Below are positions 24,112-35,700 of a DNA stretch of 64,000 nt, one piece after another. The notes under the pieces are model-generated. The model was not told the DNA's origin. It saw only the letters and a list, made by a program, of their open reading frames with translations, and did not search any database. A program made the position numbers and the translations under genes. This DNA comes from Ypsolopha sequella (lineage: Eukaryota > Arthropoda > Insecta > Lepidoptera > Ypsolophidae): positions 585,501 to 649,500 of the forward strand of contig OW203987.1 of the NCBI GenBank assembly GCA_934047225.1, in the 5' to 3' direction. How positions within the stretch are numbered: position 1 is the stretch's first letter; every line of letters begins with the position of its first letter.

Positions 24112-25080
24112 TTACCTACTATCATTAAAATCAGTATCACTATAACACCATGCTTCACCATCATCCAAATATTCATTTATTTTATAATATGCCTTTTTCA
24201 GTAGGCCCTGCTTAATATACTGTTTAAACTTATTCTCTGACAAAGTAAGGACCTCTTTTGGAAGTTTATTGTAAAATCTTATACCATGTCCTACGAAAGA
24301 GGTACTCACTTTGGCGAGTCTGATTTTTGGAAAAGCCAGCTTATACTTATTTCTGCTTTCCTTACAATGTTGCTCACCAAGCCTTGGGAGAGACTCAACA
24401 TTTTTTCTAACATATCTAAGGACTTGGTAAATATATTCAAAAGGAACAGTTAATATATTAATTTCTTTGATCCCGGTGCTTCATATTATAAATAGCCCGA
24501 ATTGCTCTCTTCTGCAAAACAAAGACTGCGTCTGTATCCGCGGCTCTAGCCCATAACAGCATGCCGTATGACATAATGCTGTGAAAGTAACTAAAATAGA
24601 CTAGTCTAGCAGTATCTACATCAGTAATTTGCCTTATGCGTCTAACAGCGTATGCGGCCGAACTAAGTCTACCACATAGGGCTTCTATGTGGGGACCCCA
24701 CTGAAGACGAGAGTCTACCGTAATGCCCAAAAATTTAGTTTCGTTAACTAACTCCAGCTTGGACCCCTTCAAAAGCAAATTACAATCCACTTGAATAACA
24801 TTTGGTAACGTGAATTTTATACATTTTGTCTTTTTTGCGTTTAAAACTAAATTATTTACAGTAAACCAATCAAGCACCAGTGATAAAGTTGTATTCGCGT
24901 CATCAAGGATATCTTTACGTCTATTAACTTTAAAAATAAGTGACGTGTCGTCTGCGAATAGTACTATCTTAGTCTTTAATTAAATAGGGAAGGTCATTTA
25001 TGTAAATTAAAAACAGCAAGGGCCCCAATATGGAACCCTGCGGGACACCCATTTTAACTAATGGTCTCCACGTCTAGTGG
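24112..25080 (-). pseudogene. Non-LTR retrotransposon reverse transcriptase, 3' portion, frameshifted
   Basis: On the minus strand the order is [20 protein letters not shown] (about 25053-24994), a frame change, then the polymerase motif FADD (near 24960-24950), a long frame (24877-24458) with FLGITVDSRLQWGPHIE and RLVYFSYFHSIMSYG, another frame change near 24470, and a C-terminal frame ending at a stop at about 24112. This is the palm-thumb-C-terminal order of a Jockey/CR1-like LINE. It is broken by at least two frameshifts and one stop upstream of PQGS. Its 5' side ends against the 62-bp array, and its 3' UTR seems to carry the foldback insertion. Confidence 0.88.
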
Positions 25081-25139
25081 AAATGAGACCACTCACAGTA
25101 AACTAAAAATTGAAAAAAGGTCTACTATGAGATTAGTTT

Positions 25140-26668
25140 GATGAGCTACGTCACGAGCTGACTGATCCCGCTCACCCCGCTCGCCTCACGCGCCTCTCTG
25201 TGATGAGCTACGTCACGAGCTGACTGATCCCGCTCACCCCGCTCGCCTCACGCGCCTCTCTGTGATGAGCTACGTCACGAGCTGACTGATCCCGCTCACC
25301 CCGCTCGCCTCACGTGCCTCTCCGTGATGAGCTACGTCACTAGCTGACTGATCCCGCTTACCCCGCTCGCCTCACGCGCCTCTCTGTGATGAGCTACGTC
25401 ACTAGCTGACTGATCCCGCTCACCCCGCTCGCCTCACGCACCTCTCTGTGATGAGCTACGTCACTAGCAGACTGATCCCGCTCGCCTCACGCGCCTCTCT
25501 GTGATGAGCTACGTCACTAGCTGACTGATCCCGCTCACCCCGCTCGCCTCACGCGCCTCTCTGTGATGAGCTACGTCACGAGCTGACTGATCCCGCTCAC
25601 CCCGCTCGCCTCACGCGCCTCTCTGTGATGAGCTACGTCACGAGCTGACTGATCCCGCTCACCCCGCTCGCCTCACGCGCCTCTCTGTGATGAGCTACGT
25701 CACTAGCTGACTGATCCCGCTCACCCCGCTCGCCTCACGCGCCTCTCTGTGATGAGCTACGTCACGAGCTGACTGATCCCGCTCACCCCGCTCGCCTCAC
25801 GCACCTCTCTGTGATGAGCTACGTCACTAGCTGACTGATCCCGCTTACCCCGCTCGCCTCACGCGATTCTCTGTGATGAGCTACGTCACTAGCTGACTGA
25901 TCCCGCTCACCCCGCTCGCCTCACGCACCTCTCTGTGATGAGCTACGTCACTAGCAGACTGATCCCGCTCGCCTCACGCGCCTCTCTGTGATGAGCTACG
26001 TCACTAGCTGACTGATCCCGCTTACCCCGCTCGCCTCACGCGCCTCTCTGTGATGAGCTACGTCACTAGCTGACTGATCCCGCTCACCCCGCTCGCCTCA
26101 CGCGCCTCTCTGTGATGAGCTACGTCACGAGCTGACTGATCCCGCTCACCCCGCTCGCCTCACGCGCCTCTCTGTGATGAGCTACGTCACGAGCTGACTG
26201 ATCCCGCTCACCCCGCTCGCCTCACGCGCCTCTCTGTGATGAGCTACGTCACGAGCTGACTGATCCCGCTCACCCCGCTCGCCTCACGCGCCTCTCTGTG
26301 ATGAGCTACGTCACTAGCTGACTGATCCCGCTCACCCCGCTCGCCTCACGCGCCTCTCTGTGATGAGCTACGTCACGAGCTGACTGATCCCGCTCACCCC
26401 GCTCGCCTCACGTGCCTCTCCGTGATGAGCTACGTCACTAGCTGACTGATCCCGCTTACCCCGCTCGCCTCACGCGCCTCTCTGTGATGAGCTACGTCAC
26501 TAGCTGACTGATCCCGCTCACCCCGCTCGCCTCACGCACCTCTCTGTGATGAGCTACGTCACTAGCAGACTGATCCCGCTCGCCTCACGCGCCTCTCTGT
26601 GATGAGCTACGTCACTAGCTGACTGATCCCGCTCACCCCGCTCGCCTCACGCGCCTCTCCGTGATGAA
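25140..26668. repeat. Tandem array, 62-bp unit, about 25 copies
   Basis: GC-rich units begin GATGAGCTACGTCACGAGCT and continue through CTGATCCCGCTCACCCCGCT to CGCGCCTCTCTGT. The main variants are TCACTAG for TCACGAG, GCTTACC, GTGCCTCTCC, and three 53-bp copies lacking ACCCCGCTC. A block of five distinctive variants starting at 25311 recurs at 26409 (spacing 1098 bp), so the array grew partly by duplicating large blocks. Confidence 0.97.
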
Positions 26669-26863
26669 CTGAGATCGGAATTAGATAGTTTGTGAATTTA
26701 GAACAAAATGTTGATATTAATATGGATACAATGTTTAAAATATACAGTAATTTACTTAAAGTATCAATTCATCTGATATTACAAATTGTACGCAACGACT
26801 AATATAAAATTTATGTATTAAAATAAAATACAATGTGCAAACGCACGATTGGCAGTTCATAAT

Positions 26864-27005
26864 GGAGTGTTGGCTACACTTATGTGTGGTAGTGAAGGTT
26901 GGGTATGGTGAGATAAACATCAAAGTAGAGTGATGCGTTCCCTACGTAGTGAGTGTGGTTTGACATTGAATAATAGAGTGAAAAGATCGACAAACGGGAT
27001 CGTTA
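26864..27005 (+). pseudogene. RTE-like LINE coding remnant
   Basis: The frame reads LMCGSEGWVW, a stop, then DKHQSRV and MRSLRSECGLTLNNRVK. This matches the usual C-terminal region of RTE-type reverse transcriptases of Lepidoptera (typically LMYGSE.WV...MRSLR), with a short internal deletion and a stop. The family call is from recall of the consensus. Confidence 0.6.
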
Positions 27006-27056
27006 CGGCCTAAAAGAAGATATATTGTTTTAGTAACTACAAAAAATTATACTTAG

Positions 27057-27345
27057 AGGACTGGATCCGCCGTTTTCCTGTTAAATAAATGCATTTAGTC
27101 AAAATTGTTACCATAGCATAATACCGAATTTGCTGTTTTCCTGTTAAGAAAAGGCTGATGTAGTGATTAGTAAAAGTTGATAACTATACCACTAGATCTG
27201 CTGCCTCTCTATGAAGCAAAGATTATTAAATTATTGTTACTTATAAGTCCTATAAGACTGGTTCTGCTGTTTTCCTATGTAGCAAATAATTATTGTTGAA
27301 GTGATAATAACAATTGTTACTTATAGGACTGTATCTGCTGTATTG
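27057..27345. repeat. Ancient degenerate tandem repeat, about 68-bp period, five copies
   Basis: Five diverged copies each contain a motif like GACTGGWTCTGCTGTTTTCC, near 27059, 27121, 27188, 27258 and 27327. Spacing is 62-70 bp, with AT-rich filler such as ATTGTTACTTATA. Confidence 0.6.
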
Positions 27346-29075
27346 ATGCTGTGTGAGTCTCATTGATTTAAAGAAAACGTCATTATATTTTACTTTAACA
27401 ACTTCAAAGTTTGTGAGTTAATTTTCTTTTTATTCTTGATACATAGTTATTGCGATTTCTGAGAGGACTCTGCGCGCTAATTGTTAGTTACAGTACAATA
27501 CTGGGTTTCCGTTTACCCGCTCTTTCTTTAGTTGCTGTTTCAATCGATTCTGCCTATATTTTCTTTTTATCTACTCCCATACTATTATTTAAAATAAGGT
27601 TATTACAACAACATCAACGACGGTTTTAAAAGTACCTAGGTTTATTATTTGCTGCAATGCTGTATAAATGTTATGCAAATAAATAAATAAATAGTTGTTG
27701 TAGCTCAAGAGGCGTCGTTACGCGCATACCTCCATACAAACGTTGTCACCGCATTGTGGAATGGTTCTATGGAATGTTATTATAACATTTTAGGCTGAGT
27801 CTTTTAACAATATTTAGATCTATGGTTCAGTCGAACTAAAAACTGTGAAATTTGAGTAATATCTTAAAAACAAACCCCTAAAATACGTAAATTTTACGGT
27901 TTTTTACCAAAAATTTAGCTGAAAGTGCTTTTATTGTTTTAGATAAAATTATAAAATTAATACGGGTCAAACATCCAAAATGTAATCTAGATTAATAATA
28001 ACCAAACGTAATGTTTAAAACGTCCACAGTCTTGTCAAAAGGAGTTTCTCCTGAAACAAGTTTTCAATTTTGCACCGGCGACAAAATCGGCACGATTGCA
28101 TTGTCCCCAACACATGCACTATTAGACCTTTAACTATTCCTAACTTAATTCTATAGTCACAAAGTGTTAAGAAACTTATGCATTAGTTACTATCTAAAAA
28201 TATAAAAAATACGCCCGAATTAAGAATCTCCGCCAAATTTGAATTATGTTAATAAATTACTCTCTAAAAGATAAGGTACACTTCGTTTAAAAAGGGTTCA
28301 GGCAAAATCACCTGAAAAGAGCTTGTGTAACTCAAATCTAAGAAAATAAACGAATCTGTCAGGATCGCAGCACATATCTGTGGCTCTGCCTGCTCCTCTG
28401 ACAGACAAGCGTAATTAGTGAGTACTGTGAGATCAGTATGTATGAGATTTATTCTTTTGAAGTTTTTGCAAATGTACATGTTGTAGGCAAGTGATCCGTA
28501 ACTCAGATGTTGGGGCACAACAGTTTAAGGAGTATATATAATGTTCATTAAATAGTCATACAACACAACGGTACTGTCACTGATACTAAAGTCTCGTTGT
28601 CCACAAACTAACTTCGTTAACTGAAACCTTTAAGTTGAAGTTTCTTGTGGAAGCTGAGGCTTCCCGGGGCCGTGCCGGGTGCTCCCTGCTGCATCCAACT
28701 TAACTATTATTTAGACATCATCGACCACATTGAAGCCCATCTATCCTTTGTCTACTGTCACTCGGTTCATGCATTTATTTCTCGTTATAATGACGGGTAC
28801 GATAAACTATTTACGAACCGTGGGTCTTACAAAGGACGAGACAAGTATTTAATCTGATAAATAATGACATTATCCAATAAACGAGGAATGTGGCTCGTAA
28901 ATCACGACTTTATGACAGTTTATGTACGAGTTATATGCTCTATCAAACGGCTCGAGAAGCGATAAACCAGGATAGTTGAGAATAACAATACATTATGTCT
29001 GTTATATGTATGTATACCTATATATACACGAGTAGCGTTTGGGTACCTTCGGTCTTAAATTGTATATTCGATATC
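27346..29075. other. Gene-free stretch
   Basis: Frames of 70-84 codons occur at 28264-28857 but show no motifs. No element ends were recognised. Confidence 0.5.
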
Positions 29076-30555
29076 GAGAGTGCTACACGCTACGATACTA
29101 CTACGTATGTACTACGAGAGTGCTACACGCTACGTTACTACTACGTATGTACTACGAGAGTGCTACACGCTACGTTACTACTACGTATGTACTACGAGAG
29201 TGCTACACGCTACGTTACTACTACGTATGTACTACGAGAGTGCTACACGCTACGTTACTACTACGTATGTACCACGAGAGTGCTACACGCTACGTTACTA
29301 CTACGTATGTACTACGAGAGTGCTACACGCTACGTTACTACTGCGTATGTACTACGAGAGTGCTACACGCTACGTTACTACTACGTATGTACTACGAGAG
29401 TGCTACACGCTACGTTACTACTACGTATGTACTACGAGAGTGCTACACGCTACGATACTACTACGTATGTACTACGAGAGTGCTACACGCTACGTTACTA
29501 CTACGTATGTACTACGAGAGTGCTACACGCTACGTTACTACTGCGTATGTACTACGAGAGTGCTACACGCTACGTTACTACTACGTATGTACTACGAGAG
29601 TGCTACACGCTACGTTACTACTACGTATGTACTACGAGAGTGCTACACGCTACGTTACTACTACGTATGTACTACGAGAGTGCTACACGCTACGTTACTA
29701 CTGCGTATGTACTACGAGAGTGCTACACGCTACGTTACTACTACGTATGTACCACGAGAGTGCTACACGCTACGTTACTACTACGTATGTACCATGAGAG
29801 TGCTACACGCTACGTTACTACTGCGTATGTACTACGAGAGTGCTACACGCTACGTTACTACTACGTATGTACCACGAGAGTGCTACACGCTACGTTACTA
29901 CTACGTATGTACTACGAGAGTGCTACACGCTACGTTACTACTACGTATGTACTACGAGAGTGCTACACGCTACGTTACTACTGCGTATGTACTACGAGAG
30001 TGCTACACGCTACGTTACTACTACGTATGTACTACGAGAGTGCTACACGCTACGTTACTACTACGTATGTACTACGAGAGTGCTACACGCTACGTTACTA
30101 CTACGTATGTACTACGAGAGTGCTACACGCTACGTTACTACTGCGTATGTACTACGAGAGTGCTACACGCTACGTTACTACTACGTATGTACCACGAGAG
30201 TGCTACACGCTACGTTACTACTACGTATGTACTACGAGAGTGCTACACGCTACGTTACTACTACGTATGTACTACGAGAGTGCTACACGCTACGTTACTA
30301 CTGCGTATGTACTACGAGAGTGCTACACGCTACGTTACTACTACGTATGTACCACGAGAGTGCTACACGCTACGTTACTACTACGTATGTACTACGAGAG
30401 TGCTACACGCTACGTTACTACTACGTATGTACTACGAGAGTGCTACACGCTACGTTACTACTACGTATGTACTACGAGAGTGCTACACGCTACGTTACTA
30501 CTACGTATGTACTACGAGAGTGCTACACGCTACGTTACTACTACGTATGTACTAC
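29076..30555. repeat. Tandem array, 40-bp unit, exactly 37 copies
   Basis: Units GAGAGTGCTACACGCTACGT followed by TACTACTACGTATGTACTAC run for 1480 bases without any length change. Variation is limited to a few substitutions (GATAC, TGCGTA, ACCACG, ACCATG). All three plus-strand frames stay open because the unit lacks stops in every frame. Confidence 0.98.
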
Positions 30556-31008
30556 GTAGGTTTTCATGTTTGTTCCTCCTTCAGCGCGGGTGAAGCCGAT
30601 GGTTAAAGCTAGTAAACTATAAAACTTTCAAGAAAATTCACTCGCTTACCTAAATTTAACTAAGTGTACCTCTAAGATAAAGTTTAAATCATTCTTTAAA
30701 TGCAGTCCATTAAACTCGGTAAATGATGTAAAAGAGAACCGTGTTTACCAGAGAATGCATTTTCTCTTTCAAAATATAATAAACTAACAAAATAACCGTA
30801 TCTTTTAAATATATTTATATTTTATAATAAACCAATCGAATTGATTAGAATTTAGCAAAAATTTCTTAACAAAACACTATAATAGAATAGAAAATCAATC
30901 AGAAATCAAACTGTTTGACAAAAGTAAATGTTTTGGACGGGGATTAAATGTTTACCAAACCGCGTGCTGAGTGACTTGTATTATGTAACTGATCGACCTC
31001 CAAGCATT
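30556..31008. other. Gene-free stretch
   Basis: AT-rich, nothing recognised. Confidence 0.5.
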
Positions 31009-31098
31009 GTGTCACCACTCCATGCACCAGCAGGTAATGTGTCACCACTCGGTGCACCAGAAGGTAATATGTCACCATTCGATGCACCAGCAGGTAAT
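31009..31098. repeat. Tandem repeat, 30-bp unit, 3 copies
   Basis: Three units like GTGTCACCACTCCATGCACC followed by AGCAGGTAAT lie at 31009, 31039 and 31069. The length is a multiple of three, so an 88-codon frame (30928-31194) passes through them as a peptide repeat of the type SPLHAPAGN. No other sign of coding is visible. Confidence 0.85.
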
Positions 31099-31642
31099 GC
31101 ACATGGAACTACGAATATATTTTTTCAATATTTAGTACTCGTAGGTCGAACATGTCGCCATCAGGTCTCAGCTAAACTTCTGATTTTATTATGATCGAAA
31201 TAACTTATCCGCCTGTGCATCATCTGGAACGCTCAACCCGAAGTAGTTACTAAAATGTACGTTACGCACGTACCCACCACCCGTCTCCTATTATTTATTT
31301 CTACTTCTATCTAAATTAAAAGTGAATTTATTTGTCCTTGAGCCTGGAAGTTGCTCTTCGGAACACAAATTGGTATGCATATTGCAGGTAGTTATTAATT
31401 AGCTATTTATCATAAGTAAGCAATCTTGTTTTGACCCGTCATTACAAATAATTGAATTGAGAAGACGTGTTTCATTTGATCTCTTTTTATTTAATATCAG
31501 AAAACTAATCATAAATAGATTACCATTTCCGGTGAGCTGATGAGTTGATCATACTTATACAATACTTATACAATCCCAGAAGTGAGTAGGCAAGCGAGAG
31601 TGTGCTATAAATCCACCCTCAGGGCGAATTATCACCTGAGTG
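31099..31642. other. Gene-free stretch
   Basis: No supported feature. Confidence 0.5.
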
Positions 31643-32181
31643 AATAATAAATCCGTCCGTCGTCGGACGAACTTCACTACTCTAACTAATAATAAATCCG
31701 TCCGTCGTCGGACGAACTTCACTACTCTAACTAATAATAAATCCGTCCGTCGTCGGACGAACTTCACTACTCTAACTAATAATAAATCCGTCCGTCGTCG
31801 GACGAACTTCACTACTCTAACTAATAATAAATCCGTCCGTCGTCGGACGAACTTCACTACTCTAACTAATAATAAATCCGTCCGTCGTCGGGCGAACTTC
31901 ACTACTCTAACTAATAATAAATCCGTCCGTCGTCGGACGAACTTCACTTTTCTAACTAATAATAAATCCGTCCGTCGTCGGACGAACTTCACTTTTCTAA
32001 CTAATAATAAATCCGTCCGTCGTCGGACGAACTTCACTACTCTAACTAATAATAAATCCGTCCGTCGTCGGACGAACTTCACTTTTCTAACTAATAATAA
32101 ATCCGTCCGTCGTCGGGCGAACTTCACTACTCTAACTAATAATAAATCCGTCCGTCGTCGGACGAACTTCACTACTCTAAC
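31643..32181. repeat. Tandem array, 45-bp unit, 12 copies
   Basis: Units AATAATAAATCCGTCCGTCG, TCGGACGAACTTCACTACTC, TAACT repeat without length change. Each carries the inverted motif GTCCGTCGTCGGAC. Variants are TTTTCT for TACTCT and GGGCGA for GGACGA. The period is divisible by three, which leaves long open frames on both strands. Confidence 0.97.
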
Positions 32182-33198
32182 GGGACGATGACGATTAATT
32201 TTTAACATGAGATTTATAAATATTTAAAATGTCTTCATAGACAGAAGTGCTGAAACCTCACGGCACGTTCAGAGCTGCCTTGTCTTTGGCACCCCGCAAG
32301 TCCAGGGAGCTGAAGATCGACGCCCTATTAACCCTCCTACCCCTTGGTACCAAACCCAGAAATGATATTTATCCTGAACTTTCTTCCGCCGCGTGCAATT
32401 ACCCGTTTGGTTCGGTCGCATTCTTGTGTGAATCACAACACAAAAGGCCTTTATAGAAAGAGCCAACATAGCTTCACAACAATGTCGCTTCCTCTACAAA
32501 TTCACAATAGACTTATCCACTGTAACTTATTTATATTCATGGGTAAGCAGATAACGTGGGTAGTATTTTTACATGAATACATTTTTTTAAATCATCGAAA
32601 AATACCAAGTACTTACAGAGATATTAACAATCAAAGTTTGAAGTAAAATGAATGTACTGCTAAACGCCCGCCGAAATGAGCGCGATGCCCACTTGACCGA
32701 TTTGACGTCACATCACTCTACCGTGTGCGGACGCTCTACAGATTTTACGCTGTATTTCTTGTTTTTAGGAGTTTAATTTAAGTTTAAGTAAAGAGGACTC
32801 TTTGGAAAATTATATTAATAAGTAAGCAATAATTACTTTTAGTTACCATCTACCAGTATGACTGAAACGGGTTTTAATAAGGCCCAATCTGATACTTAAT
32901 ATTCTTAGATTAGATGGCTTAATGGCAGTGGCAGAATATTTTTTTAATAATACCAAGTTCCAAAGTTCCGAAATCTGGAGTGTTAAAGCAGAGTGGTAAG
33001 CAACTTAATATAATTTAGATATAGGTACCTACCTAATACTTACGTTATCCACACGGTGGCCCAGTAGGTACGTAAAGTTCATTTCACGATAGAAGTCGGC
33101 ATTTTCGTATTTACCTATTTATTGATTTTATAGAAAAAATTAACAAGATAACAAGAAAAAATTGTAGTGAAAAGAACTTTACATGCAATTTATTAGTT
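32182..33198. other. Gene-free stretch
   Basis: Frames of 66-100 codons overlap on both strands at 32247-32646 without recognisable content. Confidence 0.45.
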
Positions 33199-33480
33199 CC
33201 ATTCATCGATCTATCTATCAGCCTGGTTCGTCTATTGCTGGATAGACCTTTCCAAGATTTCGCCACTCTTGGCGGTCCTCTTGGAAGAAATGTGCATCCT
33301 CACACACTCTGGGCAGGCGGGTTGGCAAAACCCTCGCACACCAGTGACACCGCTGCCCGTCACCAGTCTGTTTTATGGAAATGGATATACCGCCATCAAT
33401 AGGTCCCACGTTTTGATTATTAATCAAAGGTCCCAAGCATGGTGGGCTACTGGTTGTGCCTGTTTGAGAACTGCCCTCTT
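33199..33480 (-). mobile_element. Dispersed lepidopteran-type repeat, possible LINE remnant
   Basis: The motif CAGCCTGGTTCGTCTATTGC followed by TGGATAGACCTTTCCAAG resembles a very frequent lepidopteran repeat (CAGCC...GTCCACTGCTGG...AGGCCT). The minus-strand frame 33436-33218 contains RQEWRNLGKVYPAIDEPG, similar to C-termini of LINE proteins. Identification is from recall. Confidence 0.4.
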
Positions 33481-34144
33481 ACTCTCCTCTGAATAACTTC
33501 ATGAGGGTTTGCAAGTCATAAGTATTATATAGCTTCACAGTCGAGCCCGGCACCAGCTCTATTCTGTTGTTACCGATCCGTAGCAAAGCGGGTCATTCAA
33601 CTGACTGACACCGTCGCAGCGCGCCGCACCCCCGCGCGGCGGCGCCGTGACCGCTGGTGGCCTTTACCACGGTAGTCATGTGTGTCTGCATTTTATAACA
33701 GAAGTCTTACACTTCAGTACCGAGGGGTAAGTAGAACGCTTTTCCGTGACTCGTTAACTCGAGTATACCACCTACCTAATTATTATGTTTATGTATCTAT
33801 AGCATAAGAACTACGATTTTGTCTTGTCGGTAAAGTAATCACCATTCTGTCAATGATTTGACCTCTCGATAATACTTGATATGACATAACATAACTTACT
33901 ACAGTTAACATTCATGAAAAAATATGAATGCTCAAACTAAAGAAAAAGGAGACAAAAATATTATTGACAAAATTGTCACCTGACGACGATCATTTTCAGC
34001 AATGGTACCACCTACCACGGGTGTGTAGTAAATTTGTTATTTATCACATTACGAAGACTTAAGGATTCGGTGGCTGTAATTTAATATAATAAGTACACGA
34101 TAAGTATAAGCATTAATATAAAAGGTTAGTAGTTACTTACTTAC
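33481..34144. other. Gene-free stretch with a GC-rich patch
   Basis: A CpG-rich patch at about 33605-33655 (GCGCGCCGCACCCCCGCGCG and onward) stands out from AT-rich surroundings. It could be a promoter relic or part of an element; nothing decides between these. Confidence 0.35.
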
Positions 34145-34249
34145 GACACAATTGTCCTCACAACAATACACTACTGTTTTGGGAGACAGCTCATCCCTTC
34201 TCATGACTTTACACCATTGCTTTCGCAGATTAATCTCTTTCGGTACCAT
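34145..34249 (-). pseudogene. THAP-type zinc-finger exon, downstream half
   Basis: On the minus strand this piece carries VPKEINLRKQW and ends in YCCEDNCVV before a possible splice donor (GTC then GTAAGT at 34144). The pattern fits the second half of a THAP DNA-binding domain: the invariant Trp and the C-x2-H motif usually seen as CEDHF. Here the zinc-binding His is Asn and the following Phe is Cys. The first half lies at 37204-37291, beyond the inserted BEL/Pao element. Joined across the empty site, the halves are one base out of frame. Most likely this is a dead THAP gene or the N-terminus of a P-element-like transposase. Confidence 0.6.
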
Positions 34250-34718
34250 TGTAACCGCGGGATTACAGAACTGCAGAGCTGATGGGATTTGAGGATATGA
34301 CACGGGAGAAGAAAAGATTGTGGGAAACAATGTGGGTGCACTGACCTGGTTGGAATGTTTCGATGGGCCGGCAAACGCGCCGCGTGTCGTCTCCTCTCGT
34401 TGGGCTGATTGAATTGGCGCTTTGGGCAGTGATGAGCTGGATGTCTTGGAGTAATACACAGCACTGATATGATCACAAGATACGGTAGATACGCGAGATT
34501 GTTTGTGTCGGCGGCGCGAATGTGTACACACGTGTCGTTCTCTAGACGATTCGGGCGGAACAGTCCGGCCGCGCGAGCGCGCAGACGTGCGCCTCCGGAG
34601 GCGTCTCGAGCCGAAGAGAGCGAGCGAGCGGCGCTCGCGCGCGCACCTCTAGCCGGCGCGCGGGGGGAGACTAGCTGTCCGCGCATGCGCGCGGATTCGT
34701 CACGTTGTAGCGTGAACA
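34250..34718 (-). repeat. 3' LTR of the deleted BEL/Pao element
   Basis: 469 bp. It starts TGTTCACGCTACAACGTGAC and ends GCGGTTACA in element orientation. It contains a CpG-rich block (about 34550-34700). Against its partner I count about one substitution in the main body but five differences in the last 30 bases next to the U5 end. Confidence 0.93.
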
Positions 34719-35464
34719 TCCTGGGGGGGCCGGGGCTGCGGCTCTTTTTGAGCTGAATCCAACGGCAGCCTGGCTATCTTGAACACAGGTCGTCGCAGAT
34801 TTCCATGAGCTGTGTCCAGATCCACAACTTGGATCACTCCATCCTTGCCAGGAATTGTGCAGAGAATTCTCCCCAATTTCCATTGGAGCGGAGGCAGGTC
34901 ATCCTCTTTGATGAGGACCAGTTCACCCACTTGAGGAGGGGAAGAAGGGGAGAGCCATTCGGAGCGGGTTTGCAGGGTATGGAGGTAGGATCTGGACCAG
35001 AGAGTCCAAAAGCGCTGAGAGAGCGCTTGAATGAGTTGAAACCGTTTAAGAGCAGATATGGGTCTGTCGTCAAAAGACTGCTCAGGTAGAGCGGTGAGCG
35101 GACGACCAATAATGAAATGTCCGGCCGTGAGAGGTTCAAAGTCCGTAGGGTCGGATGAAATCGGGCAGAGGGGTCTTGAGTTGAGTATTATTTCGTGCAG
35201 AGCGCCGAACCAAGTTATGTGCTGATTCGCGAGCTTGTGAGTGATTGCATCATTGTTTGTGCCGCAGTCTGAGCGAATGAGAACTGGAGTACCGCGACGT
35301 GAGATAAAACCTAACAGGGCTCGTGCTGAGTGAAATTGAGTGTGATTGAGTGAATGTACGTCTGCTATTTCAAGTGATACGGTTGGCAACAAAATTGGTG
35401 TGTTAGTGACGTTCACTACACGTTGTGCGGAGTTACAAGAATTCTCTGTTGGAGTTGAAGTCAT
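34700..35464 (-). pseudogene. Remnant of BEL/Pao pol: shrunken integrase core plus DUF5641
   Basis: The frame keeps IRSDCGTN (residues 61-70, second catalytic Asp at 66), FGALHE (E91) fused directly to ILNSRPL, and a full DUF5641-type tail (about 140-235, with ELVLIKEDDLPPLQWKLGRI). Only 24 residues lie between D66 and E91, where the intact element at 282-5540 has 48, and about 30 residues after the Glu are missing. The first catalytic Asp, the zinc finger and all earlier domains are lost. The frame stays open and ends inside the LTR. It is a relic that cannot supply integrase. Confidence 0.88.
34719..34729 (-). promoter_or_regulatory. Aberrant, C-rich polypurine-tract position
   Basis: Directly before the 3' LTR the element strand reads CCCCCCCAGGA, against GGGGGCAGGA in the intact element of this window. 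AGGA is kept but the G-run is replaced by C. Confidence 0.55.
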
Positions 35465-35700
35465 TGAGTGAAAATGAACTGAGTGTGTATGTGATGAATG
35501 TGTGTGTGATGAGTGTGCTGAGTGCGCTGAGTGCTGGTTTCATTAAGTGAAAATGAGCTGAATGTGTATGTGATGAGTGAATGTGTGAGTGAAAATGAGC
35601 TGAGTGTGTATGTGCTGATTGAATGTGTGAGTGAAAATGAGCTGAGTGTGTATGTGCTGATTGAATGTGTGATGAGTGTGACTATATGTGAAAATGAGTT
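35465..35700. repeat. Imperfect GAGTG-rich repeats inside the deleted element
   Basis: Segments like AAAATGAGCTGAGTGTGTAT followed by GTGCTGATTGAATGTGTGAG recur three to four times with a period near 45 bp and intervening GATGAGTGTG repeats. Confidence 0.75.

Noticed and set aside
14315..26668. Hammerhead-ribozyme cores in the 25-bp and 62-bp arrays
   Set aside because: Short stems such as CCGA..TCGG and the word GATGAG occur, but the conserved CTGATGA...GAAA core is not present.
28995..30606. Frames of up to 532 codons on the plus strand
   Set aside because: They run through the 40-bp array in three frames at once, so openness reflects the unit, not coding.
31555..32208. 217-codon and 183-codon frames on opposite strands
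   Set aside because: Both are produced by the 45-bp array, whose period is a multiple of three.
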